From Deltaproteobacteria bacterium (lineage in GTDB: Bacteria; Myxococcota_A; Polyangia; Polyangiales; JADJMO01): 64,000 bases of DNA. Positions 53,823-61,779 of this stretch are shown here, piece by piece. A model generated the notes under the pieces. It ran no database searches, was not told the origin of the DNA, and saw nothing but the letters and a program-made list of their open reading frames with translations. Numbering within the stretch: position 1 is the stretch's first letter; each line of letters opens with the position of its first letter. The stretch spans positions 41,885 through 105,884 of the forward strand of contig JALHOE010000005.1 in the NCBI GenBank assembly GCA_022843175.1. The letters are read 5' to 3'. The position numbers were made by a program, and so were the translations under genes.

Positions 53823-54573
53823 CATGCCACGATGACCGACACCAGCTGCGAGCGACGCGGCCGCTGCTGGACATCCGTGCGCGACGCGCTGCTCGCGACC
53901 CGGGGCGCTCCCTGCGCGTTCAACAACTGCACGCTCGGTCCCGCGCAGACCGCCGTAGCCGGATCCACCTGCGACGCCGACGCCGGCGTGGACGCTACGG
54001 TCGTCGACAGCACGGTCGTCGACAGCACGGTCGTCGATACGACCGTGGCGGAGACGACCGTACAAGACACCGCCGTCGACACCTCGGTGGTCGATTCCGC
54101 TACGGACTCGGCCGCCGCGGCGACCGTCGTGACGTGCTCGCAGCTCACCGTCACTGCCGGCGTCGTGAGCAACGCCGCGACGGCGTGCGGCCCGACCGGC
54201 GCGCTCGCCACCGTCGACGATCGTCGCGGAGTGGGGCGCGTCGATCTCCGGCGTACAGACCGGCGCCTACGCGAGGTATCGCTCGCCAGCGCCCGCCGCC
54301 AGCGTGAAGAGCCTGCGCGTGGTCGTCAGCTATCTCGGCGACGACGGCACCGAGCCGTTGTGGAGTTGGTCGGTGAGGAACCTCTCGGGCGGCTGGGACG
54401 TCATCGGAGACAGCTCCGTCGCCGCGAACTGGTCGTGGCGCACGCTCACGTTCACCGTCCCGAGCCCCGCGGCTCACGTGAACGCGGCGGGTGACATCGA
54501 CGTTCGCTTCACGAGCGCGACGAGCACCAACAGCGCCGAGCTCGATCGGATGGTGGTCGAAGTGACGCAGTGA
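53772..54573 (+). pseudogene. Secreted-protein gene fragment broken by a frameshift
   Basis: A frame opens at a TTG (53772) within repeat copy A, with AGAAGGGA as ribosome-binding-like sequence, and continues with CERRGRCWTSVRDALLATRG, a Cys pair and a TVVDST linker repeated as 15-bp units (VVDSTVVDSTVVDTT). After GALAT, near 54205, the frame shifts by one base; the other frame continues (TIVAEWGASISGVQTGAYARYR) to the track ORF 54304-54573, ending DRMVVEVTQ. It lacks a clear signal peptide, so its 5' end was probably lost. It looks like a decayed lipoprotein or secreted protein. A sequencing error is the alternative. Confidence 0.65.
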
Positions 54574-54708
54574 GCGCAGCGCGTGCGCCGCCCGCGGCCT
54601 CGTTGTCGTCCGGCGAGAGCAGCCGATCGTCCGGGAAACCGCCGTCGATCCCGCGTTGAATCGGCCGCGCCGTCGTCCGTCCAACCGCGGCTTTCGGAGG
54701 TCCTCGCC

Positions 54709-55854
54709 GTGCGTTCCCTGTTCATCGCTCCACTGTTCGTCTGCCTGGTCCTTGGGTGCTCGGCGCCCGCTGCCAACACCACGGCCGAAAAGCAGCCCGA
54801 GCCCGAGCCGGGGTGCTCGGAGGATCTCGCGACCGATCCCGAGAACTGCGGCGCGTGCGGCAACTCGTGCGGCGGCGGGGCGTGCAGCGACGGCAAGTGC
54901 GGCGCCGCGGTGCTGGCGTCGATTCCGAGCACGTCGATCCCGACCGGCCTCGTCGTGTCGGGCGAGACGATGGTGTGGGGCGAGACCGACAAGAAGTACA
55001 ACGGCAAGATCCACGTCTGCACCGCGAGCGACTGCGAGGGCACCAAGCGGATGTTGTCCGACCGCGTGAGCTATCCATCGCGGCTCGCCGTCGTCGGCTC
55101 GTCTCTCTATTACACGAGCCCGATGTTCAAGCTCGCCGACGGCAGCCCCTCGGCCAACGCGCCCGCGCGCATGGCGCTCGATGGCGACGGCGCGCCGCAG
55201 TTCCTCATGGCGGCGCTCGTCATGCGCGATCGCGCGGCGACCGGGTTCGCGGCCTCGTCGCGCGGCATCGTGGTCGCGCTCGCGGATCGCGCGAACACCA
55301 AGACCGGCGGGCTGACCGGCGTCTGCCCGATGGCCGGGTGCCCGGCGAGCGGCACCGAGCTCAACCTCCTCGAGAAAGACCTCCCGACGCCCGGCGAGCT
55401 CGTCGCCACGGACACGCAAGTCTTCGCGTCGATCCTCGGCAACGGCACGATCGTCTCGTACGACCGCAAGAGCGCGGCGAAGAAGGTGCTCTTCGAAGCC
55501 GAGATCGCGAGCGTGCTCGCGCAGGACGAAACCGATCTCGCATGGGGCACCGCGGTGCCGGAGAGCACCGGCACGCCCGGCGTGACGATCAAGAACTACG
55601 TCGCGGTGGGACCGAAGACCGGCGGCACGCGCGTGAAGGTCGCCGAGACGGGCGAGGTCACGAGCGTCGCCATGGCCGGCGGCTACGTGTACTTCGCCGA
55701 CCTGCGCGGCAAGCTCGCTCGCGTCTTGAAGACGGGCGGCGAGGTCGAGACCCTCGCCGAGGGCGACACCTGCTTCGACCTGCAGGTGCACGAGGGCTTC
55801 CTCTACTTCTCGAGCCCGTCGTCGCACTCGATTCGCAAGCTGCGCGTCCGCTAA
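54709..55854 (+). CDS. Lipoprotein with Cys-rich linker and beta-propeller-like repeats
   Basis: 381 residues from GTG 54709, preceded by GGAGG at 7 nt; the track's 54583 start is non-coding upstream. The lipobox is VCLVLGC. A DPENCGACGNSCGGGACSDGKC linker of the sort common in Myxococcota secreted proteins follows, then repeats of the type GLVVSGETMVWGETDKK, RLAVVGSSLYYTSP, ELVATDTQVFASIL and SVAMAGGYVYFADLRG at about 45-residue spacing, as in DUF5050-like propellers. Surface binding protein of unknown ligand. It appears intact inside an otherwise decayed region. Confidence 0.78.
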   Translation: MRSLFIAPLFVCLVLGCSAPAANTTAEKQPEPEPGCSEDLATDPENCGACGNSCGGGACSDGKCGAAVLASIPSTSIPTGLVVSGETMVWGETDKKYNGKIHVCTASDCEGTKRMLSDRVSYPSRLAVVGSSLYYTSPMFKLADGSPSANAPARMALDGDGAPQFLMAALVMRDRAATGFAASSRGIVVALADRANTKTGGLTGVCPMAGCPASGTELNLLEKDLPTPGELVATDTQVFASILGNGTIVSYDRKSAAKKVLFEAEIASVLAQDETDLAWGTAVPESTGTPGVTIKNYVAVGPKTGGTRVKVAETGEVTSVAMAGGYVYFADLRGKLARVLKTGGEVETLAEGDTCFDLQVHEGFLYFSSPSSHSIRKLRVR

Positions 55855-55869
55855 CCGAACGTGTCCCCG

Positions 55870-56260
55870 ACGGACGTCGGTGCCCCTCCGCGTGGACCCA
55901 CGATGCCGACGCTACGGAGAGCACCGTCACCACGGATAGCTCCGCCGTCGACACAGGGGCGCCCGACGCAACTCCCCTCGACACGGGCTCACCCGCCGCT
56001 TCGCTCTCCGCTGCGTCCGCTGCGTCCGCTGCGTCCGATGGCTCCGAGGCCGGCGCCCCCGGGTTGTGCGATCCCGCGCGCCTGCCGATGAACCGCGCCG
56101 ACCCGCTGTCCTGCTGCTTGAACGGCAAGGACGAGTGGTTCGTCGGCGGCAACACGCCGTCGCGCCTCGTCCACCGCCATCACGGCTTGGCGTGCACGAC
56201 CGACGGGGTGACTGGAGGCTGCGACGGTCTTGCGAGAGCGGGTTCACGTGCACGCTCTGA
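55870..56260 (+). pseudogene. Remnant of a Cys-rich secreted-protein gene
   Basis: In frame with the long track ORF 54756-56543 a coding-like stretch reads HDADATESTVTTDSSAVDTG, then a Ser/Ala repeat (three copies of GCTGCGTCC) and GLCDPARLPMNRADPLSCCL followed by ACTTDGVTGGCDG. There is no start codon or signal in this frame. One base later in a second frame it ends SCESGFTCTL-stop (stop at 56258), so a frameshift near 56225 probably separates the two halves. It ends 33 nt before the convergent lipoprotein stop. Beheaded and frameshifted. Confidence 0.55.
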
Positions 56261-56293
56261 GCGGGCAGGCGGGGATCGAGCCGCCGCGAGAGC

Positions 56294-57676
56294 TCACGGA
56301 TGGAGTCGAACGAGGAAGCCCTCGCGCTGCGAGGTCATCGCGCCCGTTCCGGAATCCACCGTGCCGTCGAGCCAACCGCCGATCAGGATGCGCCCGTTGT
56401 TGGGGGTGACCGCCGCGGAGACCGGCGGGACGTATCCGCCGCTCTCCGTCGTGCTGAACGAGCGCGCCCACACCGTGCCGCCAGTGCTAGCGCCGAAGTG
56501 CGCCGCGAAGGTGCCCGCGCCCGGCCCGGCGACGAAGTCGTAGGAGCCGATGTTCAGCGTGCCGCTGTCCTCGAAGCGACCGGCCACACTGACGTAGTTC
56601 CATGGGTCGAACCCGGCGCCGACGAGGCGCATCGTGGCGCTGCCCCACAGCTTCTTGACCCAGCGAATGCCGCCGCCGCTGTCGAAGCGCGCGAGGAAGA
56701 GGTCGCGTGAGCTGCTGCCGTTGGTCAGCGTCTTGTCGCCGAAGGCGACCGATCCGAGGAAGCGACCGCCGACGACGACGCGACTGTCGGGCGCGGCGCC
56801 GATGACCATCTCGCTCACACGGGAGCCGAAGTCTCGCGCACGCACGTATTGGCCCGCCTGGTCGAGCGTGAGGAGGAGGCCGGTGTTCTCGTGTGGATCG
56901 GTCCCGCCGGTGGCGGTCATCCACCCGCCGCCGAAATCAAAGGAGCCCGAATAGGTCCCGGCCAGGTGGATGCGATTGTTCTCGTCCGTCGCGAGCCCGT
57001 AGAGGACGGCGCGGCCATTGCTGCTATCGAACGCGTTCTGCCATCGCAGATCGCCGTTGCGCTCGTACGAGACCACGAAGGTCGCCCACACGCCCGTGAG
57101 GTCGTAGTAGGTGCCGAAGTTCGTCGGGCCGGTGTAGTGCCCGGCGATGATGGGGCGACCCCACGCGTCGACGCCGCCGGCCTCGAGGGCGACGTCCTGG
57201 CCGGAGATCGTCCTCTGCCACGCGCACGCGCCGTCGGTGGTGAAGTGCACGAAGAACGTCCCGCTGACGGGACCACAGCCCAGGTCGACGGGCGGAAGCT
57301 CCGGCGACGCCCACCCGGTCATGAAGATCTGACCCTCGCTGCCGGTGAACCCAGCCGCGGTCCCCGAGCCCCAGTAGAACAGCGGCAGCGTCTTCTCCCA
57401 GAGCAGCTTGCCGTACGGATCGTACTTGTGGATGGTCGGCCGCTGCTTGGCCACGTCCCATCCGAACACGTAGGCATCGCCGGCGCTGTCGGTCGTGACC
57501 CTCTCCACCATCGCGGGAAACTGTCGCGCCCAGATGGTCTTGCCGGAGTCCTCATTGCGCGCGAGCGCCTCGTCGCCCGAGCCAACGGGCTCGACGTCGG
57601 TCTCGTCCGGCTGCGCCGGCGCGACCGAACAACCAACGACAGCGCCAACCAACCACGCGATGTGCACGACGCGCAT
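56294..57676 (-). CDS. Lipoprotein with beta-propeller/SBBP-like repeats
   Basis: 460 residues from ATG 57676 with GGAGG 6 nt upstream; the track's 57727 start is longer and unsupported. The lipobox is LVGAVVGC, after which the chain has repeats of about 45-50 residues with a G-x-x-W or G-x-x-x-V core (GDAYVFGWDVAKQRPTIHKY, GRPIIAGHYTGPTNFG, NRIHLAGTYSGSFDFGGG, SRVVVGGRFLGSVAFG, YVSVAGRFEDSGTLNIG). This fits SBBP-type propeller repeats, used for surface binding. It is intact, flanked by remnants on both sides. Confidence 0.78.
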   Translation of the reverse strand: MRVVHIAWLVGAVVGCSVAPAQPDETDVEPVGSGDEALARNEDSGKTIWARQFPAMVERVTTDSAGDAYVFGWDVAKQRPTIHKYDPYGKLLWEKTLPLFYWGSGTAAGFTGSEGQIFMTGWASPELPPVDLGCGPVSGTFFVHFTTDGACAWQRTISGQDVALEAGGVDAWGRPIIAGHYTGPTNFGTYYDLTGVWATFVVSYERNGDLRWQNAFDSSNGRAVLYGLATDENNRIHLAGTYSGSFDFGGGWMTATGGTDPHENTGLLLTLDQAGQYVRARDFGSRVSEMVIGAAPDSRVVVGGRFLGSVAFGDKTLTNGSSSRDLFLARFDSGGGIRWVKKLWGSATMRLVGAGFDPWNYVSVAGRFEDSGTLNIGSYDFVAGPGAGTFAAHFGASTGGTVWARSFSTTESGGYVPPVSAAVTPNNGRILIGGWLDGTVDSGTGAMTSQREGFLVRLHP

Positions 57677-57785
57677 GAGAACCTCCGCGCGTCGCAAGCA
57701 CAGCAACTTGTGTGCTCGCGCAGACAAACCGAAAAAAGCGCGGATCCTCCACCGCCGCTATGGACGAGCTGTAACCTGTAGATCC

Positions 57786-57900
57786 TCAGTGCCGCGTGCC
57801 GACGGCGAGGTTCGCCGTGAACGGGATCACCACCGGGCCGTCGCCGAGCTTCCGCGCCACGCGCTCGTAGACGGCGGCCTCGACCCGCGGCCAGTCGTCG
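57786..57900 (-). pseudogene. C-terminal gene fragment, possibly a methyltransferase
   Basis: A short minus-strand reading frame ends RVARKLGDGPVVIPFTANLAVGTRH-stop. It has strongly GC-rich third positions, unlike a random ORF. I associate a late VVIPFTANLAVG with the ends of some SAM-dependent methyltransferases, weakly. Its upstream side stops where the transposase tail begins (about 57898), so the gene appears cut by that element. Confidence 0.4.
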
Positions 57901-58170
57901 CCAAAGCTCCTTCGTCGCACCTTCCTCGACGACGTCCTCGCGTGCCCGCGCTGCAATGGCCGCGCGCGAGTCATCGCAGCGGTCCACCAGTCCGACGAAG
58001 CGCGTCGCTTCCTCGCTTCCATCGACGAACAATCCCTCTCGGAACGGCTCCCCTACGCGCGCGATCCCGACGAAGCACCGCCCGACTCAACACAGCCCCC
58101 GCCACCCTCCGAGCCCGAAGCCCCGCCGCCGTCGGAGCCCGCCATCGAGCTCCCACCGCCCGACGACTGA
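57898..58170 (+). mobile_element. C-terminal remnant of a Y2/IS91-like transposase
   Basis: In the frame starting SPKLLRRTFLDDVLACPRCNG the 91-codon stretch ends in a TGA at 58168. RR-x-F-x-x-DVL-x-CPRC-x-G-x-x-RVIAAV is the C-terminal zinc-ribbon-type segment of a large transposase group (Y2-type, IS91/IS801-related), followed by a Pro/Glu-rich tail (PPPPSEPEAPPPSEP). No N-terminal part or catalytic domain is visible, so this is a 3' remnant. The track does not list this frame because it lacks a start. It directly precedes repeat copy B by 79 nt. Confidence 0.65.
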
Positions 58171-58248
58171 CGCCGCTCCCCGCGCCCCCCTCCGCGCCCC
58201 ACCACCGTCGACCAAGGACGCCGGCCGGAGGTGTACCCTTGCGTTCGT

Positions 58249-58358
58249 TCACGGAGACGTCGCGGCTCAACCCGGCCGACCGATGTGTACTTCGGAGAAG
58301 GGATCCTTTTTCAACTCGCCCGTTGGAATCCCCGGCGGACGCTTCCATTCCCTACCCC
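58249..58358 (+). repeat. Repeat copy B (about 110 bp)
   Basis: Direct repeat of copy A, from CACGGAGACGTCGCGG to CCATTCCCTACCCC with about eight differences. The codon aligned with the putative start is TTT here, so the start-like feature of the other copies is lost. It lies 79 nt after the transposase tail. Confidence 0.75.
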
Positions 58359-58359
58359 C

Positions 58360-58491
58360 TCCGAGGCCGGAACCGACGAGATCGTCGTCTACGGCAGGAG
58401 CGCGTTCGTGCTTCCGGTCGCGCTCAACGTTGCGGACGCCCTCGGCGCCGAGTTCCACCTCTTCGGCGACGACGTCAATCCCGTGGCCTGA
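58360..58491 (+). pseudogene. C-terminal gene fragment of unknown origin
   Basis: In the frame of track ORF 58231-58491 the stretch DEIVVYGRSAFVLPVALNV, then ADALGAEFHLFGDDVNPVA-stop, has GC-rich third positions like a true gene, but its 5' part is replaced by repeat copy B, so it is a beheaded fragment. No family recognised. Confidence 0.4.
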
Positions 58492-58530
58492 AGGCCGCGT
58501 CCAAGCGAAGCATGAACGCTGCCTCGATCG

Positions 58531-58645
58531 CGGGGGGTGTAGGAAGTCGAAGCGTCTGCGTGTGACTCCGGTCGGCGAGTTGACATAGGATCCCCTCTCT
58601 GATCTGCACCCCGGATGGCCGGGGGTGGCGCGCAGTCTCTGTGAG
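58531..58645 (-). repeat. Repeat copy C (diverged, inverted)
   Basis: Read on the minus strand it starts CTCACAGAGACTGCGCG and keeps the core AGAGAGGGGATCCTATGTCAACTCGCC and a TTCCTACACCCCC block, aligning with copies A and B at about 70% by eye. Here the core has a good Shine-Dalgarno-like AGAGAGGGG and an ATG at 58586, opening a 65-codon ORF (58389-58586) that may or may not be translated. Confidence 0.6.
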
Positions 58646-58703
58646 CAAGGCACCCGTCGACAAGCCGGGGGACAGCTCCATGAATGCGTGAGAAAATTTC
58701 GTC

Positions 58704-59543
58704 ATGACATCCGGCAAGGTCGTCGTTCTCCCGCATCCTGGGCCTGAGCGTGCTCCCTCGCCGAAGAGCGGGGACGTCTGTCCGTGGCCCACCGCTGACG
58801 AAAGCCATCGGCGGAAGCTCCTCGTTAGTTCCGGCCGCTACGTGTCGGGAACGCGAACCGCGAGCCCGGAGAAAGGCGAAGTTGCTGTCTGGTGCGAGTA
58901 CGAAGCGCCTACGATTGTCACGCAGGTTCGAGGTGCAGCACGCTGGAGGCAGGCCATCGACCTGAACGCTCTCAGCTCGGAGCCGGCGCCCCACTTGCGG
59001 CTCAACACCGATCCGTGGATCTGGTCTCCAGGCTTTCTTTGGTCCGTGTGTCGACAGCTTCAGCCGCACGAGCAGCGAATCGTTGGTTCCCTCGCCCAAG
59101 ACGATGTAGTTCTGTTCGGTTCGTCCGTTTGCGGTCGGTGGCTGCTGGACACTGTGCTTGTCGTCGATACTCGCTTGTCTGACTTCAAGTCGGTCGAGAG
59201 TCCGGCGTATCAGCGGTGTGTCGTGAGGCCATTGGTCGGCGCAGGCCTGAGCCGTTGGCGTCCTGTCCGCGGCCGTGTGCATGGGGAGGCTTCGTCCTTC
59301 TCCTTCGCCCCCGCACAGCCGCCTGATCTCTCGAGTACTCTGGGTAGGGTCGACATCACAGACCTGCTCGCTCAGCTCACGAAGCAGGATGGAACCGCGC
59401 CAAGTTCGAAGAACTCACAGGCCCTCGTACTCTGCGCGTACGGCGGAAGTTCCGTGTCGTACTGGGAGAAGCTTGCCGACCACACGTTGGCTTCAGGACT
59501 CTCCCTCGGTGTCGAGTTCACGCATCCGTACGATGCCTTGTAG
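58704..59543 (+). CDS. Uncharacterised protein convergent to the SIR2/methyltransferase operon
   Basis: 279 residues; base composition lower in GC than the backbone. Conserved-looking stretches are KVVVLPHPGPE at the N-terminus, HRRKLLVSSGRYV, WCEYEAPT, LRLNTDPWIWSPGFLWSVCRQ, DDVVLFGSSVCGRWLLDTVLVV and, late, SLGVEFT. I recall an uncharacterised bacterial family with an HRRK, GRYV, NTDP-W/F and LFGS order, but cannot give a function, and do not identify a nuclease motif. It lies at the 3' side of the minus-strand operon, 228 nt from the methyltransferase stop. The Shine-Dalgarno is weak. Confidence 0.65.
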   Translation: MTSGKVVVLPHPGPERAPSPKSGDVCPWPTADESHRRKLLVSSGRYVSGTRTASPEKGEVAVWCEYEAPTIVTQVRGAARWRQAIDLNALSSEPAPHLRLNTDPWIWSPGFLWSVCRQLQPHEQRIVGSLAQDDVVLFGSSVCGRWLLDTVLVVDTRLSDFKSVESPAYQRCVVRPLVGAGLSRWRPVRGRVHGEASSFSFAPAQPPDLSSTLGRVDITDLLAQLTKQDGTAPSSKNSQALVLCAYGGSSVSYWEKLADHTLASGLSLGVEFTHPYDAL

Positions 59544-59771
59544 AAACGGGGCGTCCCCGCCGAGCGATCGACTGCGTGATCGCAGGCCGTTGTCGATTGG
59601 CAAAGGGGGACTACTGCCTTTCGCCACATGGCTTCCACGTTGTCCGAGCGATCTCTTCGGCGCAGACGGTTTCCGTGCTCGCGAACGCGATCGCATTCAA
59701 GCCGAAGCCAACCGACCGCGCGACGAAGAAGGCGACTCGGGCCGCGTCAGACATGTGCAGGCATCGGCCCA
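59544..59771. other. Gap between convergent genes, no feature seen
   Basis: 228 bp between the stop of the 58704 gene and the stop of the methyltransferase. Open frames on the plus strand are short and shared with the ends of the genes; no hairpin or T-run stands out. Confidence 0.5.
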
Positions 59772-60908
59772 CTACGTGCGTTCGAAAACGAGGATTAGCT
59801 CCGTCTTGGTTGCCGCAACGTGTCGACGTGAGCGACGAACATCTGGAATTCGGTCCTTGATCACGTCAATCAGGCGCAGACCCCTTCGTGGAGTGGCTTG
59901 CTCGATGATGAACTCCGCCGGATGTGACGTCATTCGCTTTCGTGTGACGGTTTCACCGACAACTAGTACGCAACGGCCGCCGCGCTTCAACTGGCGAACA
60001 TGGCGGTCGAAAAACGTTCGCATCATATCGCGGAACACCTCGCGCTTGTCAGTCGGCTCTTGGTCGTAATCACTCTGCTCACGATTCAGGAACCACAACC
60101 GCAGACGATTGTCGCGCGTGTAGTCCAGTGCGTTCATATACGGCGGACTCGTGACGATCGCGTCCACCTGACCTGGAGGCTCCATGTCTTGAACAGCAGC
60201 GTGAACAATCGAATGCTCCGTACGCGCAAGTAGACGGAGCGCAGCCTCGCTTGAGCAAGCACGCACGACCTTTGCTAGCAGGCGCGAACGAATATCACGG
60301 TATTCGTACATTTCAGGGTAATCGTCCGCCGGGAACTTGCGCGCGCGCAGATACGGAACCAAGTGACTACTTGGATACGACAGGAACCCTGGCCGCTGGT
60401 GGTGCAGCACGCCGAGCAGGCACGACATCAAAAACACGTCGCCTACGGCGACGCACTCATCGGCGAATGAGATGGCTTCCTTCAGCGTACGAGGATGGAA
60501 GAACTTCCGCACCCACGCGGGTACCGTGCGCAGGTCGACGGGGTGACGTCCGGCCGCAGCATCAATTCGCTTCTCAAGTTCGAGTTTTGCTTCCGCCAAC
60601 GTCGCGGGCGGCGAAAGCTTCGCTCGTGTGAGCGTGACGGCATAGCGGCTTGCGTCGCTCGCGATGGCTTTACGGCCGAGAAGGGCGCTTTCGAGTGGCA
60701 CCGTGCCGGACCCACAAAATGGATCCAGAACGAAATCACCGGGCTCGCTATGCGATTCGATCAAAGACGCCGCGATCGAACTCTTTAGCTTTCCAATGTA
60801 AGGAGACAGTTGGTGAAGCTTGCACTCCTCGTGCGTCGACGGTCGCGCCCACGAGCGCGGCGCGTTTCTCCGTCGGAGCACGGCGGTCGTACGCTGGAGG
60901 TGGCCCAT
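59772..60908 (-). CDS. DNA methyltransferase (N4-cytosine/N6-adenine type) of the SIR2 operon
   Basis: 378 residues. Motif I DPFCGSGT lies at 62-69 and motif IV TSPPY at 253-257, with about 185 residues between them, the alpha-class order I-TRD-IV. SPPY is more frequent in N4-cytosine enzymes. Other family features are SPYIGKLKSSIAASLI near 35, RDNRLRLWFLNRE near 265, and RRHVAATKTELILVFER at the end. The start is 1 nt after the SIR2 stop (TAG, T, ATG). No nuclease domain is in the protein. In this setting it may mark self DNA, an inference from operon content only. Confidence 0.88.
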   Translation of the reverse strand: MGHLQRTTAVLRRRNAPRSWARPSTHEECKLHQLSPYIGKLKSSIAASLIESHSEPGDFVLDPFCGSGTVPLESALLGRKAIASDASRYAVTLTRAKLSPPATLAEAKLELEKRIDAAAGRHPVDLRTVPAWVRKFFHPRTLKEAISFADECVAVGDVFLMSCLLGVLHHQRPGFLSYPSSHLVPYLRARKFPADDYPEMYEYRDIRSRLLAKVVRACSSEAALRLLARTEHSIVHAAVQDMEPPGQVDAIVTSPPYMNALDYTRDNRLRLWFLNREQSDYDQEPTDKREVFRDMMRTFFDRHVRQLKRGGRCVLVVGETVTRKRMTSHPAEFIIEQATPRRGLRLIDVIKDRIPDVRRSRRHVAATKTELILVFERT

Positions 60909-60909
60909 A

Positions 60910-61779
60910 CTACCAGTTGCCCGTTTTCGCGAGTTCCTCGCGAGCTGCCGTGACTAGGCCAACGAGTTCTGTCACAGAGTTTGCAAGAATCTCATGATGA
61001 TTCGCGCTGTCGTAAAGCAGTGCGCGTATCCCCATACTGTCCTCCATTACGTCAAGCACGGAGGAGTCAAGCGCACCGTCGGCCATAACCATGTAGTGTG
61101 GCCGTGCCCGCCCGAACCTATAGACGTGATTCTCCAGCAACAGCTGGATGTCGGGGTCGCGCATAGACGCGCCCAGAAATACAAACGTGTTCGTGTGCAG
61201 CAGGGCGTCGACGAGTTCGTAAAAGCGCGCATGCTCGCTACGAGCACGCGCGTAGTCGGTACGAGTAAAAATTGCCTGATCGGGCGCGTCTATGGTGCCG
61301 TGAATCTTGAGCACACAGCGTTCCCTCCGACGGAGAACGTCGTTCACAGAAGGATCGTTGTAACTTTTGACAATAGTGCTGTTGTCTGTCAGATGGTTCG
61401 CGCGGATTTCGTAAATTCGATCGAAGTTCGTGGTAACAACAAATCGCGCGTCGAGCGCGACTATGTCGTCGTGGACGCTTGCAGCGCGAAACCCTTTGCT
61501 GTTATATTCTCTCAACAGAAGCGTCTTGAACTTGTCCGGCTTCAGGTGCTTACGAAGGAGTTCGCAGGCCGTCAGGAGGTCGCTTCTCGCGATGCACGCC
61601 CGAACCTGACTGGCGGCGGCGCCGCCCAGCGCCGAGGCTCCCTCCTCGAGGAATTCGTCCCAATTCTTGGGGCGCTCGCCAGACGCGCTTACGGCATTCT
61701 TGCTGATTCCAGCGCCGAGAAACAGCACGGCGCGGCGCGCGGCGAGGTCGTGAATCAGCTCGTCATCCCACTTGATCAC
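60910..61779 (-). CDS. SIR2-family NAD-binding protein
   Basis: 289 residues with the SIR2 core as in defence-associated proteins: VLFLGAGIS (19-26), [11 protein letters not shown] (114-124, Asn118 and Asp120), LKIHGTID (158-164, His160 as the probable catalytic base) and [14 protein letters not shown] (201-214). SIR2-like domains of this kind deplete NAD+ in several anti-phage systems (Thoeris, DSR, SIR2-HerA, Argonaute-linked), so a toxic NADase effector is the leading reading; a deacetylase role is less likely as no zinc Cys pairs are seen. The start overlaps the ParA stop by ATGA. The C-terminal part (60 residues) has no recognised partner domain. Confidence 0.9.
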   Translation of the reverse strand: MIKWDDELIHDLAARRAVLFLGAGISKNAVSASGERPKNWDEFLEEGASALGGAAASQVRACIARSDLLTACELLRKHLKPDKFKTLLLREYNSKGFRAASVHDDIVALDARFVVTTNFDRIYEIRANHLTDNSTIVKSYNDPSVNDVLRRRERCVLKIHGTIDAPDQAIFTRTDYARARSEHARFYELVDALLHTNTFVFLGASMRDPDIQLLLENHVYRFGRARPHYMVMADGALDSSVLDVMEDSMGIRALLYDSANHHEILANSVTELVGLVTAAREELAKTGNW

